Shown: piece by piece, positions 1 through 7,696 of the stretch | Numbering within the stretch: position 1 is the stretch's first letter | Layout of the letters: every line of letters begins with the position of its first letter | From: Oxalobacteraceae bacterium | GTDB taxonomy: Bacteria; Pseudomonadota; Gammaproteobacteria; Burkholderiales; Burkholderiaceae_D | Direction of reading: 5' to 3' | Length of the DNA: 64,000 nucleotides | Assembly (NCBI GenBank): GCA_025352145.1 | Contig: JANXTY010000047.1 | Coordinates: 62,001 to 126,000 of the forward strand | The notes under the pieces: model-generated | What the model was told of the DNA's origin: nothing | The model's input: only the letters and a program-made list of their open reading frames with translations | The model's database searches: none | Translations under genes and position numbers: made by a program

Positions 1-180
1 GTCCCATCGGCTATAATCAGCCTTTTAATCAGTCAGTTGTTTAAGCGTTAAAACCTAAAGTGCGAGGAAGTCTCAAATTTTCTATGCTGGCCTTATCTTG
101 TTTCGGAAGGCTGGTTTGTTAAACTTCCATCGCTTGCTGTGGTCATAAGAACGACCTTAAACACATTCTTGCCAAACGTC

Positions 181-975
181 ATGCAAAAAAATTTATTCAA
201 GCTCGCCGCCATTCTTTTACTTGTCGCCTTATCTGCATGCAGTATTTTTTCCGATAAAAAAGAAGTCGGTAAAGATGTGGTCGCGGCGAAATTATACGCG
301 GACGCGCACGATGAGTTGTCGAAGGGCGCTTATGAACAAGCGATTCATCTGTTTGAGCAGCTTGAGTCGAACTATCCATTCGGCGTCTATGCACAACAGG
401 CGCAAATGGAAATTGCCTATGCCTATTATCGGAAGGGCGAACCCGTAGAAGCATTGGCCGCAGCCGAGCGCTTTATTAAACTCCATCCAAAACATCCGAA
501 TGTCGAATATGTGTATTACCTGCGTGGTTTGATTAATTTTAGTGATTCGGGTAATTTTTTGAACGTGTTATTTAACCAGGATCTAACGGAGCGTGATCCT
601 AAGGCTATCCGTGAGGCTTTTGACGCCTTCAAACAGCTCACTGAACGTTTCCCCAACAGTATTTATACCCCGGACGCGATTGCCCGCATGAAATACCTGG
701 TCAATGCGATGGCGCAATATGAAGTGCACGTCGCCAAATATTATTACCGGCGCGGCGCTTATCTAGCCGCCGTCAATCGTGCGCAGACCGCAGTCAACGA
801 TTATCAGGGCGCACCTGCGACTGAGGAAGCATTGTTTGTCATGGTACGTTCTTACGACAAGATGGGATTAAACACCTTGCGTGATGATGCAGACCGGGTC
901 TTTAAAAAGAATTATCCCAACAGTGCTTTCCTGAAAAATGATGGTAACAAGAAGCCTTGGTGGAAAATTTTGTAA
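181..975 (+). CDS. bamD: BamD outer-membrane assembly lipoprotein
   Basis: This is the lipoprotein of the BAM complex that inserts beta-barrel proteins into the outer membrane. The 264-aa product begins with a lipoprotein signal whose lipobox reads LSAC at about residues 17-20. It continues with TPR-like helical repeats, including YEQAIHLFEQLESNYPFG and AIREAFDAFKQLTERFPNS, which match the BamD family. The length fits the family. An in-frame GTG at 139 exists, but the ATG at 181 places the signal peptide at the N-terminus. No strong ribosome binding site precedes either start. The gene stands alone and is followed at once by a terminator hairpin. The assignment is firm from sequence pattern, and only the start is uncertain. 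Confidence 0.93.
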   Translation: MQKNLFKLAAILLLVALSACSIFSDKKEVGKDVVAAKLYADAHDELSKGAYEQAIHLFEQLESNYPFGVYAQQAQMEIAYAYYRKGEPVEALAAAERFIKLHPKHPNVEYVYYLRGLINFSDSGNFLNVLFNQDLTERDPKAIREAFDAFKQLTERFPNSIYTPDAIARMKYLVNAMAQYEVHVAKYYYRRGAYLAAVNRAQTAVNDYQGAPATEEALFVMVRSYDKMGLNTLRDDADRVFKKNYPNSAFLKNDGNKKPWWKIL

Positions 976-1003
976 AGATGTTTTGCTCGTATCGGAATAA
1001 AAG

Positions 1004-1029
1004 ATCCCTGGCACCCTAGGGATTTTTTG
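1004..1029 (+). terminator. Rho-independent terminator after bamD
   Basis: A 6-bp stem (atccct with agggat) closes an 8-nt loop and is followed by a run of six T. It lies about 30 bases after the bamD stop. Confidence 0.75.
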
Positions 1030-1109
1030 TTATGGTAGAACTGGCGATATCTGGCATGGCGACGATCCACCTGTCTTCAGGACATCGTTCTGGCATACCT
1101 CCTTCCAGC

Positions 1110-1137
1110 TTGACAACTGAGAGCAACTCTCTATAAT
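1110..1137 (+). promoter_or_regulatory. Sigma-70 promoter of the tRNA cluster
   Basis: A consensus -35 box TTGACA (1110-1115) and a consensus -10 box TATAAT (1132-1137) are separated by 16 bases. They sit about 18 bases before the first tRNA-Gly. Such a near-perfect promoter is expected for stable RNA. Confidence 0.85.
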
Positions 1138-1154
1138 ACGCACCTGTTGTTTCT

Positions 1155-1230
1155 GCGGGAGTAGCTCAGTTGGTAGAGCGCAACCTTGCCAAGGTTGAGG
1201 TCGAGAGTTCGAGACTCTTCTCCCGCTCCA
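1155..1230 (+). tRNA. tRNA-Gly (anticodon GCC), copy 1
   Basis: A 76-nt cloverleaf with acceptor stem gcgggag/ctcccgc, D-loop agctcagttggtagagc, anticodon loop ttgccaa, T-loop gttcgag and an encoded CCA end. It lies just downstream of a consensus promoter. Confidence 0.97.
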
Positions 1231-1300
1231 GATTTGAAAGGGGAGCTAAGAAGGCTCTTTTTTTATTGTTGGAATTTATTGTAGATGTTGTGAGATATTT

Positions 1301-1376
1301 GCGGGAGTAGCTCAGTTGGTAGAGCGCAACCTTGCCAAGGTTGAGGTCGAGAGTTCGAGACTCTTCTCCCGCTCCA
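1301..1376 (+). tRNA. tRNA-Gly (anticodon GCC), copy 2
   Basis: The sequence is identical to the first tRNA-Gly over all 76 bases, including the encoded CCA. The two copies are separated by 70 bases and probably share one primary transcript. This is a tandem gene duplication maintained without change. Confidence 0.97.
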
Positions 1377-1413
1377 GATAAAAAAGGGAAGTGATAAGGC
1401 TTCCCTTTTTTTA
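1377..1413 (+). terminator. Terminator after the second tRNA-Gly
   Basis: The stem gggaag/cttccc is flanked by A-rich and T-rich runs, which extend the pairing to about 12 bp, and ends in eight T. Confidence 0.8.
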
Positions 1414-1506
1414 TTCTAAGACTTATTGGACTTGAAAAATAAGCGACTGAGAATGTATATTTTTCAGTCAGCACGGTTTGTATTTCGCAGTTACAATATG
1501 CCCCTT

Positions 1507-1580
1507 GGCGGGGTAGCAAAGTGGTTATGCAGCGGCCTGCAAAGCCGTTAACGCCGGTTCGATCCCGACCCCCGCCTCCA
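1507..1580 (+). tRNA. tRNA-Cys (anticodon GCA)
   Basis: A 74-nt cloverleaf with acceptor stem ggcgggg/ccccgcc, anticodon loop centred on GCA (ctgcaaa), T-loop gttcgatcc and an encoded CCA end. It follows the two tRNA-Gly genes, an arrangement common in Burkholderiales. Confidence 0.97.
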
Positions 1581-1603
1581 TTTATTTTAAAAAATAGATA
1601 ACT

Positions 1604-1632
1604 TAGCTCGCTTTTTAGGGGGCTATTTTTTC
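1604..1632 (+). terminator. Terminator after tRNA-Cys
   Basis: The stem tagctc/gggcta (one G-U pair) is followed by six T. It lies 24 bases after the tRNA-Cys end. Confidence 0.6.
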
Positions 1633-1733
1633 GCCCATTTTTGCTTAATATTCACTGAATGAGTGTTTATCCACCCGTAGATAAATTGTGGCGGAGGGGG
1701 ATGGGACGGGGGAAGAGTGTCTAAAAATCTGAT

Positions 1734-1775
1734 ATAAAAAAAAGCGTATGGCCTCGAAAGGTATACGCTTTTTTA
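1734..1775. terminator. Bidirectional terminator between tRNA-Cys and dksA
   Basis: A perfect 8-bp stem (aagcgtat/atacgctt) is flanked by A-rich sequence on the left and T-rich sequence on the right, so it can terminate on both strands. On the minus strand it lies about 45 bases beyond the dksA stop. Confidence 0.8.
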
Positions 1776-1818
1776 AGGATTAAAGGTGTTGCTCTGCTTT
1801 TTTCGTTCTTGTTATACC

Positions 1819-2889
1819 TCAGTCGCCATACAGCTTTTGCTTGAGTTCTCGGCGCTGCTGCGCTTCTAATGACAAGGTTGCTGTAGGGCGTGCCATCAAA
1901 CGTTGAACGCCAATGGCTTCACCGGTTTCTTCACACCAGCCATATTCGCCTGCATCAATACTGGCGATGGATTGCTGTACTTTCTTGAGCAATTTTCGCT
2001 CGCGATCACGGGTACGCAATTCAAGTGCATGCTCCTCTTCTATTGTCGCGCGGTCGGCAGGATCGGGAACGAGGACGGTTTCACGCAGATGCTCTGTTGT
2101 TTCGCCCGCATTTTTGAGTAAATCTTTTTCAAGTTGTTGCAAGCGTGCTTTGAAAAATGCAAGTTGGTCAGCATTCATGTAGTCCTTCTCTCCCATTTTG
2201 AGAAGTTCAGCTTCAGTAATGAGCGTGCCATCAGTACGGATGCTAGAAGGGGATAATTTACTTGTTTTGTTTATCACTTCGCTTACTTTCGATACGACAG
2301 ATCTGTTAACTTTATCAGCTACGTTGACGACTGCATTGATATTTGTGCGGGTCTGCGAGGGAGCTGGCGTTGGGGTTATTTTTGGGGCCGCATTAGAAGT
2401 CGGGAGAACCTTTTTCTTGGCCACAGGCGCCGCAATTTTAGCAGGTGTTTCCACTATTCTGCTGGGAGTCTTCGCAATTTGCTTTGGGCTGCTTGTTGTC
2501 TTGCTAGGTGCCTTGGCTTTGGATAGCGCGGCGGTAGTTTTTTTAATGGGGGATACCACTTTTTTTGTTGTGGCAGACTTGACCGAACTCTTTGTGGTTG
2601 GCGCGGTTACTTTCTTGGGGGCGATTTTTTTCTTTGCTATTGCCGCTGGTTTAGCAGCCGCTTTTCTCGCAGTTTGGGGTGAAACTTTTGCAATGGGTTT
2701 CTTGGCGACGGCGCTCACTGCCTTAGTCACCTTGCTCGGTGGTTTAGCAGCAGTTTTTTTTGCTGTCGATGTCGCGGTCATTTTTTTGGCTACCGGAGCC
2801 TTTGAAGCTACGCTGGTCTTGCTAGTTTTTTTCAGCGATAGCTTGGCCGGTGAAGCTTTTTTTAAGGATTTTCCCGCGCTAGCTTTCAT
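1819..2889 (-). CDS. dksA: DksA-family RNA polymerase-binding protein with a histone H1-like extension
   Basis: The C-terminal 140 residues are a DksA domain: a coiled coil (the region ADQLAFFKARLQQLEKDL), then the zinc-finger region with YGWCEETGEAIG and the conserved ARPTATLSLEAQQRR. Only one of the four zinc-ligand cysteines of E. coli DksA remains, as in reduced-cysteine DksA proteins. DksA works with ppGpp in the secondary channel of RNA polymerase. The first roughly 210 residues are almost entirely Lys, Ala, Pro, Thr and Ser with repeated AKK and KTA units, like bacterial histone H1 tails, and may bind nucleic acid (inference). The start at 2889 was chosen because gaggaaaat sits directly before it; an ATG 39 bases upstream lacks this. 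The product is 356 aa. The gene lies next to a CobW-type GTPase. Confidence 0.88.
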   Translation of the reverse strand: MKASAGKSLKKASPAKLSLKKTSKTSVASKAPVAKKMTATSTAKKTAAKPPSKVTKAVSAVAKKPIAKVSPQTARKAAAKPAAIAKKKIAPKKVTAPTTKSSVKSATTKKVVSPIKKTTAALSKAKAPSKTTSSPKQIAKTPSRIVETPAKIAAPVAKKKVLPTSNAAPKITPTPAPSQTRTNINAVVNVADKVNRSVVSKVSEVINKTSKLSPSSIRTDGTLITEAELLKMGEKDYMNADQLAFFKARLQQLEKDLLKNAGETTEHLRETVLVPDPADRATIEEEHALELRTRDRERKLLKKVQQSIASIDAGEYGWCEETGEAIGVQRLMARPTATLSLEAQQRRELKQKLYGD

Positions 2890-2991
2890 ATTTTCCTCAC
2901 CATCAATCAAAGTTATGCATGAATGCACCGTTTATTGACCCACCTTTTTTGTTTCATGAATCAGATTATTGCACTCTGAAGCCGGGATAGT

Positions 2992-4032
2992 TTATACCAG
3001 ACATTGCTCTAAACCGCGAATAAAAATATCTTTTGGTAAATTCTTACCGATAAAAACCATTTTGCTGCCACGGGGCTCATCTTCGCCCCATTTCCCCCCT
3101 ACATCCGTCCCCATCAGTTGATGGACTCCTTGAAAAATAACCTTCCGATCTGCGCCATTCATGAATAAAACGCCTTTATAGCGCAGCATGTCCGGACCAT
3201 AGACTTGTACTATGCCACCCAAAAAATCATCCAGTCTTGCAGTGTCGAAGGCTCTACTACTTTTAAATAGGAAGGCGGCTATTTCGTCATTGTGAGGAGA
3301 GTGATGATGGTGTTGCTCTTGTTCACAGTGCGCATCGCATTCATGCTCGTGGGGTTCGTGTTGATCTTCTGCCTGTGCGGCCAAAAAATCAGGGTCTATT
3401 TCTAATTTTTCATTGAGGTTGAATCCGCGTATATCTAGTACCTCGCATAGCGGTGCGCGGCCGAAATCCGTGCGTCCTACCGGCGCACGAGGATTAATAT
3501 GTTTGAGCCGTTGTGTTAGTCGTTCTAACTCATCTAGGCTGACCAAATCGGATTTGGATAGGAATAGCCTGTCGGCAAATCCAACCTGGCGCTGCGCTTC
3601 TTCGTGGCTGTCGAGCTGTTGCATTGCATGTCGGGCGTCAACTACGGTGATGACCGCATCGAGCAGGTAGTGCGTAGCGACTTCCTCGTTCATGAAAAAC
3701 GTTTGGGCAACCGGGCCAGGATTGGCTAAGCCCGTCGTTTCGATAATAATGTGATCGAAATGCAATTCCCCGGCGTCACGTTTTTTTGCTAGCGCCATGA
3801 GCGCGACAATCAGATCGCCGCGTACCGTGCAGCAGATGCAGCCGTTGTTCATTTCAATGATTTGTTCGGAACTCTCTTGTACCAGGATTGCGTTGTCGAT
3901 ATTTTCCTGACCAAATTCATTTTCAATCACTGCAATTTTATGGCCGTGATTTTCTTGCAAAATCCGATTGAGCAGCGTGGTTTTTCCCGCACCCAGAAAA
4001 CCGGTGAGGATGGTACTGGGGATAAGTGTCAT
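2992..4032 (-). CDS. CobW/YjiA-family GTPase, putative zinc chaperone (COG0523)
   Basis: This 346-aa protein is a G3E-family P-loop GTPase. Visible motifs are the Walker A GFLGAGKTT near residue 11, the metal-binding CICC at about residues 65-68, ETTGLANP and the guanine-specificity motif SKSD. The C-terminal CobW domain follows. A linker near residues 220-248 is rich in His, Cys and Glu, including a run of four His, and probably holds metal ions. COG0523 proteins deliver metals, often zinc, to client enzymes. The neighbouring gene encodes a DksA with few zinc ligands, and this pairing is common in proteobacteria under zinc control. No clear Zur box was seen. The family is certain, while the exact metal and client are unknown. 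Confidence 0.85.
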   Translation of the reverse strand: MTLIPSTILTGFLGAGKTTLLNRILQENHGHKIAVIENEFGQENIDNAILVQESSEQIIEMNNGCICCTVRGDLIVALMALAKKRDAGELHFDHIIIETTGLANPGPVAQTFFMNEEVATHYLLDAVITVVDARHAMQQLDSHEEAQRQVGFADRLFLSKSDLVSLDELERLTQRLKHINPRAPVGRTDFGRAPLCEVLDIRGFNLNEKLEIDPDFLAAQAEDQHEPHEHECDAHCEQEQHHHHSPHNDEIAAFLFKSSRAFDTARLDDFLGGIVQVYGPDMLRYKGVLFMNGADRKVIFQGVHQLMGTDVGGKWGEDEPRGSKMVFIGKNLPKDIFIRGLEQCLV

Positions 4033-4153
4033 GTCGGCGCGTTAAAAATAGTATAAAAAAATATCGAAAATTATTGACTGCAATAATTCAATTTGATTGG
4101 AGTATCGTGATGCAAACGTCAGCTTACGTTAAGTTTATCAAGGCCATGCACGG

Positions 4154-5101
4154 TTATTTTTTTTTCGCTCTTGGATGCGCAGCATCATACACTTGCGCTA
4201 GGTGTTGAAAGTCAAGGGCTGTATATACCTGGGTCGAGGTAATGGAGGCGTGTCCCAGCATCTCTTGCACGGCACGCAAGTCGCCCGAGGATTGCAGCAC
4301 ATGCGATGCGAACGAGTGCCGCAGGACGTGCGGGTGGACATTGACCGGAATGCCGATGGCTTGGGCATGCGCTTTTAAACGCAATTGCACTACACGCGGC
4401 GACATGCGGCTGCCTCTGGTGCTAAGAAAAAGAGCCGGATTTTCTTCGGTGCCGAGTAAAAAATTTTCCACTTGATGGCGTACCGATAACCAAGCGGCGA
4501 TGGCGCTCATCGCCGCTTGTCCCACCGGCACACTGCGCATTTTGTTGCCTTTGCCAGTGACGGTTACTTCATGTTCATTGAAATCGATCCAGCCCTGCGA
4601 TACATAAGTGCCCCTATGCGTGTGCCGTACATCTAGGCCGACGAGCTCTGATACGCGCAGCCCGCTTGAGTAGAGCAGCTCAAACATAGCTCGATTGCAT
4701 AGCTGCGCATTGGCATCCCCAGCTTGTTCACAATGCTGATCGGCGACTAACCGGACGGCATCATCTGTGGATAGCGCCTTGGGGAGGGTCTTGGCGCGTT
4801 TGGGTGCTTTGACACCTTCGACTGGGTTTGCGCTTAGCACAGTATGCTCCGCGAGCCAATCAAAAAATCCGCGCCAGGCAGATAGTTTGCGTGCAATAGA
4901 GCGTGGGTTCAGTCCCTGAGCATGCAATTTCGAAGCAAATTTTCGTACATCAAAATGCGTGATTGACGCAAGTTCTATGGTGCCAGCCAAGACGGCTAAT
5001 TGGGTAAGATCACGGCCATATGCGGAAAGGGTATGGGGCGATAACATGCGTTGCGTTTTCAGGCTATTGAGATAACGCGTGATGAAGGTTTGTGTAGACA
5101 C
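4154..5101 (-). CDS. xerC: Tyrosine recombinase XerC
   Basis: This 315-aa site-specific recombinase acts with XerD at dif to resolve chromosome dimers. The N-terminal SAM-like DNA-binding domain (TRYLNSLKTQRMLSPHTL) is followed by the catalytic domain. Catalytic residues are visible as the Arg in SSGLRVSELVGL, HVLRHSFASH (HxxR), LGHASITSTQVYT (His and the nucleophile Tyr). The gene lies 34 bases downstream of the DUF484 gene on the same strand. DUF484-xerC is a standard pair in proteobacteria, which supports XerC rather than XerD. Confidence 0.92.
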   Translation of the reverse strand: MSTQTFITRYLNSLKTQRMLSPHTLSAYGRDLTQLAVLAGTIELASITHFDVRKFASKLHAQGLNPRSIARKLSAWRGFFDWLAEHTVLSANPVEGVKAPKRAKTLPKALSTDDAVRLVADQHCEQAGDANAQLCNRAMFELLYSSGLRVSELVGLDVRHTHRGTYVSQGWIDFNEHEVTVTGKGNKMRSVPVGQAAMSAIAAWLSVRHQVENFLLGTEENPALFLSTRGSRMSPRVVQLRLKAHAQAIGIPVNVHPHVLRHSFASHVLQSSGDLRAVQEMLGHASITSTQVYTALDFQHLAQVYDAAHPRAKKK

Positions 5102-5135
5102 TGTCTATTACATTTCCAGCATACAAGGCAATCTA

Positions 5136-5804
5136 TTAATCAAGCAAACAGCTCAGCGCTGCCCCCGTGGTATCGCTAATGTTGATCAGGAAATCGATGG
5201 CCATGTCGGCAGTAAATCGGTGTGGGTCGGGAGAGCCTAAAATCAATAAGCCAAACGCTTCCGATTCCGGGCGTACCCGCAGGGGAAGAATGGCGGTGGA
5301 ATGTACGCCTGCGGTCTCTTCCAGCCAGCGTACGGCTTCGAAATCGTTGTTGGTGCCGCAATAGGGCGCCGTGAGGCTATTGGCAAATAACTTTGCATCG
5401 TCAGACACGCCTTGCACGAACCAGGTATGCGAAAAATCTTCGGCTACGCGCCACATTCTTAATGTCGCATGGGGCACACCAAAAATAGTTTGGAGTCCTG
5501 AAGTGACAACATGCGGAAGATCGACATCATTGCGGGCGAGCAGTAAGGACTGGGCCCAGGCCTGAAATTTTTTGGTGATAACGTCATTTTCTTCGCCGCG
5601 CCGGAGTAGCTCCGCCATGCGTAGTTCAAGTGTTTTGTATTTCTCGCGCATGACTTCCATTTGGCGCTCCTGCAACGAAATGGTACGCCCAGTTATCGGG
5701 CTCGATAACTGCACCTGGCCGAGGAGGGCGGCGTGTTCTATAAAAAAATCAGGGTTATCGGCCAGATATTGCGCGACGTTGGAGGAATCCGAATTTTTGG
5801 TCAT
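5136..5804 (-). CDS. DUF484 family protein
   Basis: A 222-aa GAF-like cytoplasmic protein of the DUF484 family. It starts with the typical VAQYLADNPDFF segment, has a coiled coil near residues 40-75, and ends with a GAF-like fold containing GLLILGSPDPHRF. It is the usual upstream neighbour of xerC and is probably cotranscribed with it. The biochemical function is not established. The start has a Lys/Thr-rich N-terminus, and no alternative start gives a better family fit. Confidence 0.88.
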   Translation of the reverse strand: MTKNSDSSNVAQYLADNPDFFIEHAALLGQVQLSSPITGRTISLQERQMEVMREKYKTLELRMAELLRRGEENDVITKKFQAWAQSLLLARNDVDLPHVVTSGLQTIFGVPHATLRMWRVAEDFSHTWFVQGVSDDAKLFANSLTAPYCGTNNDFEAVRWLEETAGVHSTAILPLRVRPESEAFGLLILGSPDPHRFTADMAIDFLINISDTTGAALSCLLD

Positions 5805-5960
5805 TGCTTTGGGTGAAAAAATAGTAAGAGATAAAAGAGCAGGAGGGCTGATTGCCCTTTGGCTGGTATCTGAAAATAATTGGATCAGGGGCGATTGATA
5901 GCCGATGATGCGTCTGTTATTTTACCCGACTGGTCGGATGATTTCGCCGGGACATAAAGC

Positions 5961-5990
5961 AAATCAAGGCATCCGAGGACGCCTTGATTT
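5961..5990 (-). terminator. Terminator after the porin gene
   Basis: A perfect 10-bp stem (aaatcaaggc/gccttgattt) closes a 10-nt loop. It lies 35 bases beyond the porin stop on the minus strand. Confidence 0.75.
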
Positions 5991-6024
5991 TACCTGCTAG
6001 AGGGGCACGACGATAATAGTATCC

Positions 6025-7305
6025 TTAGAATCGATGGCGTATGCCTAATTGTAAAGCTTTGCCCGATTGTCCTGGTTTGGAGGTAAAACCACCAGGAGAA
6101 CCAGCAGATGTAGCTGCATATTGGCCATCATTCTGGTTTTTGATATAGCCTAATACTGTATATACGTCGGTCCGTTTGGACAGGTTATAGTCGTAACCGA
6201 TGGCGTACTGTGTTGCATCGCTGTTCGATATTGTCCTGTCATTTTCATGCGTGACTGATCCCATTATTCGGCCGTTACCTATGTGGTAGTGCATCCCGAC
6301 GCTCATCACATTTGCGTCAAACTGCGTATTTTCAGTGATATTGGTCACGTACACATTACGAAGTGCTGCAGCGGTGCGAAGTGCTGTAGCGGTGGAGGCT
6401 AATGAAGGGGCGATTGATCCATCCCAAGCAGCAATGAAATCTGGCAACAAAGCAGAATGTGCATTTTTCATGTCGTGATAGGAAGCAAAAAATTTCATGT
6501 TTCCAGTTTTGTAAGAGCCGCCTAAAGTCGTGGTAACCAAACTGCGGTTGCCGCTGGCGTCCGTCCCTCGGTTGTAGCCCAGACCCACATCAAAGCCATT
6601 GGCCTTATAGGTGACATTTCCTCCGTAAAATTTGTCATAGCGAGCAAAATATCCTGAACTCTTGAAGCCATACATTACGGCCCCATTCAAGCCATTGGGC
6701 AACTGAATGCGGTATTGAATTGCTTTAGGCGTGCGGATATCCACGCCTAACGAAGTAAAGCCCCCGGTACCTGTGACCAAACCACTCATGCTCCCGGCAG
6801 TACCGGCCTCGAAAGTATCTGAAGCGGCGAGAACTTCATAGCCAGGCGTATACATGCGGCCAGCCAAGATGGCACCCACGGGCGTAATGACACCGAGCAT
6901 GGACATGCGGTCGAATGGCGCGTTATCGATATTGACGGAAATGGTGGGTTGCAGCGCCACTTGCAGTTTGGGAAGAAGCGATGTCCCCAATGGCCCCATA
7001 CCTTTGGTAAGGTAATAGCCTTGGTTATCGCTGAGGGCGCCAGTACTACTTTTGCCGGTATCGAGTTCAACGCGCATTTCCAATTGGAAAATAGTTTTGT
7101 AACCGCCGCCCAAGTCTTCAACACCTTTGAAGCCGAGCCGTGAACCGTCAGCAAGGCCACTGGTAAGTTTTGTCTTGGTGCCTTCACCATTGCTGGTGAT
7201 ATGGAAACCGGCATCTGCGATACCGTAGATGGAGATGCTGGAATCAGCAAATACGGGTGACACAAAGCAGGCGCAGACTAAGCCGGACAACAATTTTTTT
7301 TGCAT
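6025..7305 (-). CDS. General porin, Burkholderia type
   Basis: This is a 426-aa trimeric outer-membrane porin. A signal peptide (MQKKLLSGLVCACFVSPVFA) precedes SSISIYGIADAGFH, the family's first strand. The sequence alternates short beta-strand segments, contains the typical GFKGVEDLGGGYKTIFQLE block, and ends in LGIRHRF, whose terminal Phe is the BAM recognition signal. The start is supported by ggagac seven bases upstream. The gene is monocistronic with a strong terminator. Its substrate preference cannot be read from sequence. Confidence 0.93.
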   Translation of the reverse strand: MQKKLLSGLVCACFVSPVFADSSISIYGIADAGFHITSNGEGTKTKLTSGLADGSRLGFKGVEDLGGGYKTIFQLEMRVELDTGKSSTGALSDNQGYYLTKGMGPLGTSLLPKLQVALQPTISVNIDNAPFDRMSMLGVITPVGAILAGRMYTPGYEVLAASDTFEAGTAGSMSGLVTGTGGFTSLGVDIRTPKAIQYRIQLPNGLNGAVMYGFKSSGYFARYDKFYGGNVTYKANGFDVGLGYNRGTDASGNRSLVTTTLGGSYKTGNMKFFASYHDMKNAHSALLPDFIAAWDGSIAPSLASTATALRTAAALRNVYVTNITENTQFDANVMSVGMHYHIGNGRIMGSVTHENDRTISNSDATQYAIGYDYNLSKRTDVYTVLGYIKNQNDGQYAATSAGSPGGFTSKPGQSGKALQLGIRHRF

Positions 7306-7562
7306 TTTTTTGTCTCCAAAAAATAGGGGAAATTTCAGGAATAATTACGTTATTGGATATTTTGTTTGGATGAATATGCCATCGTTCGCCACTTGTGTAC
7401 AGGGTTTCAGTGGCTGAATGCGAATGCGGTTGCAAAAATGAAACAGCCATTTAAAAAGCGCAATTTGGACCTGGCGCAAATGAAGTAGATAAACGCTAAA
7501 AGGAGGGGAGTGATTACTATGGGAGTTACGCAAAATGGTCCCAGTGGAGGCATAGGTATCTC

Positions 7563-7667
7563 ATTCCAATTCGCATTAAAAACGATAACAGCGTTGCATG
7601 CCCTTACCGTGCTAGTGCACTGTCTGCGGCCATGCGCCTTGTTCTCCTTTTTAATGCGAATTGGAAT
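7563..7667. repeat. 105-bp centrosymmetric inverted-repeat element
   Basis: Two 20-base arms are exact reverse complements: attccaattcgcattaaaaa at 7563-7582 and its complement at 7648-7667. A second pairing, gcatg (7596-7600) with catgc (7631-7635), shares the same centre, so the whole segment can fold as one long imperfect hairpin. There is no T-run after it on either strand and no ORF inside. It lies in the 390-base gap between the porin and the RTX-like gene, which otherwise shows only the porin's upstream region. It could be a small non-autonomous mobile element, a regulatory structure or a processing site. Confidence 0.7.
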
Positions 7668-7696
7668 AAGGGAGCTGTATCACACCCAGGTATTGA

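Noticed and set aside
1155-1376. Tandem identical tRNA-Gly genes as possible attachment sites of an integrated element
   Set aside because: Only 70 bases separate them, no integrase is adjacent, and both are full tRNAs with CCA. XerC nearby is the housekeeping recombinase.
2198-2938. A 246-codon open frame on the plus strand opposite dksA
   Set aside because: It is the complement of the Lys/Ala-rich coding repeat, which avoids stops by composition. It has no ribosome binding site and a composition-driven, hydrophobic product.
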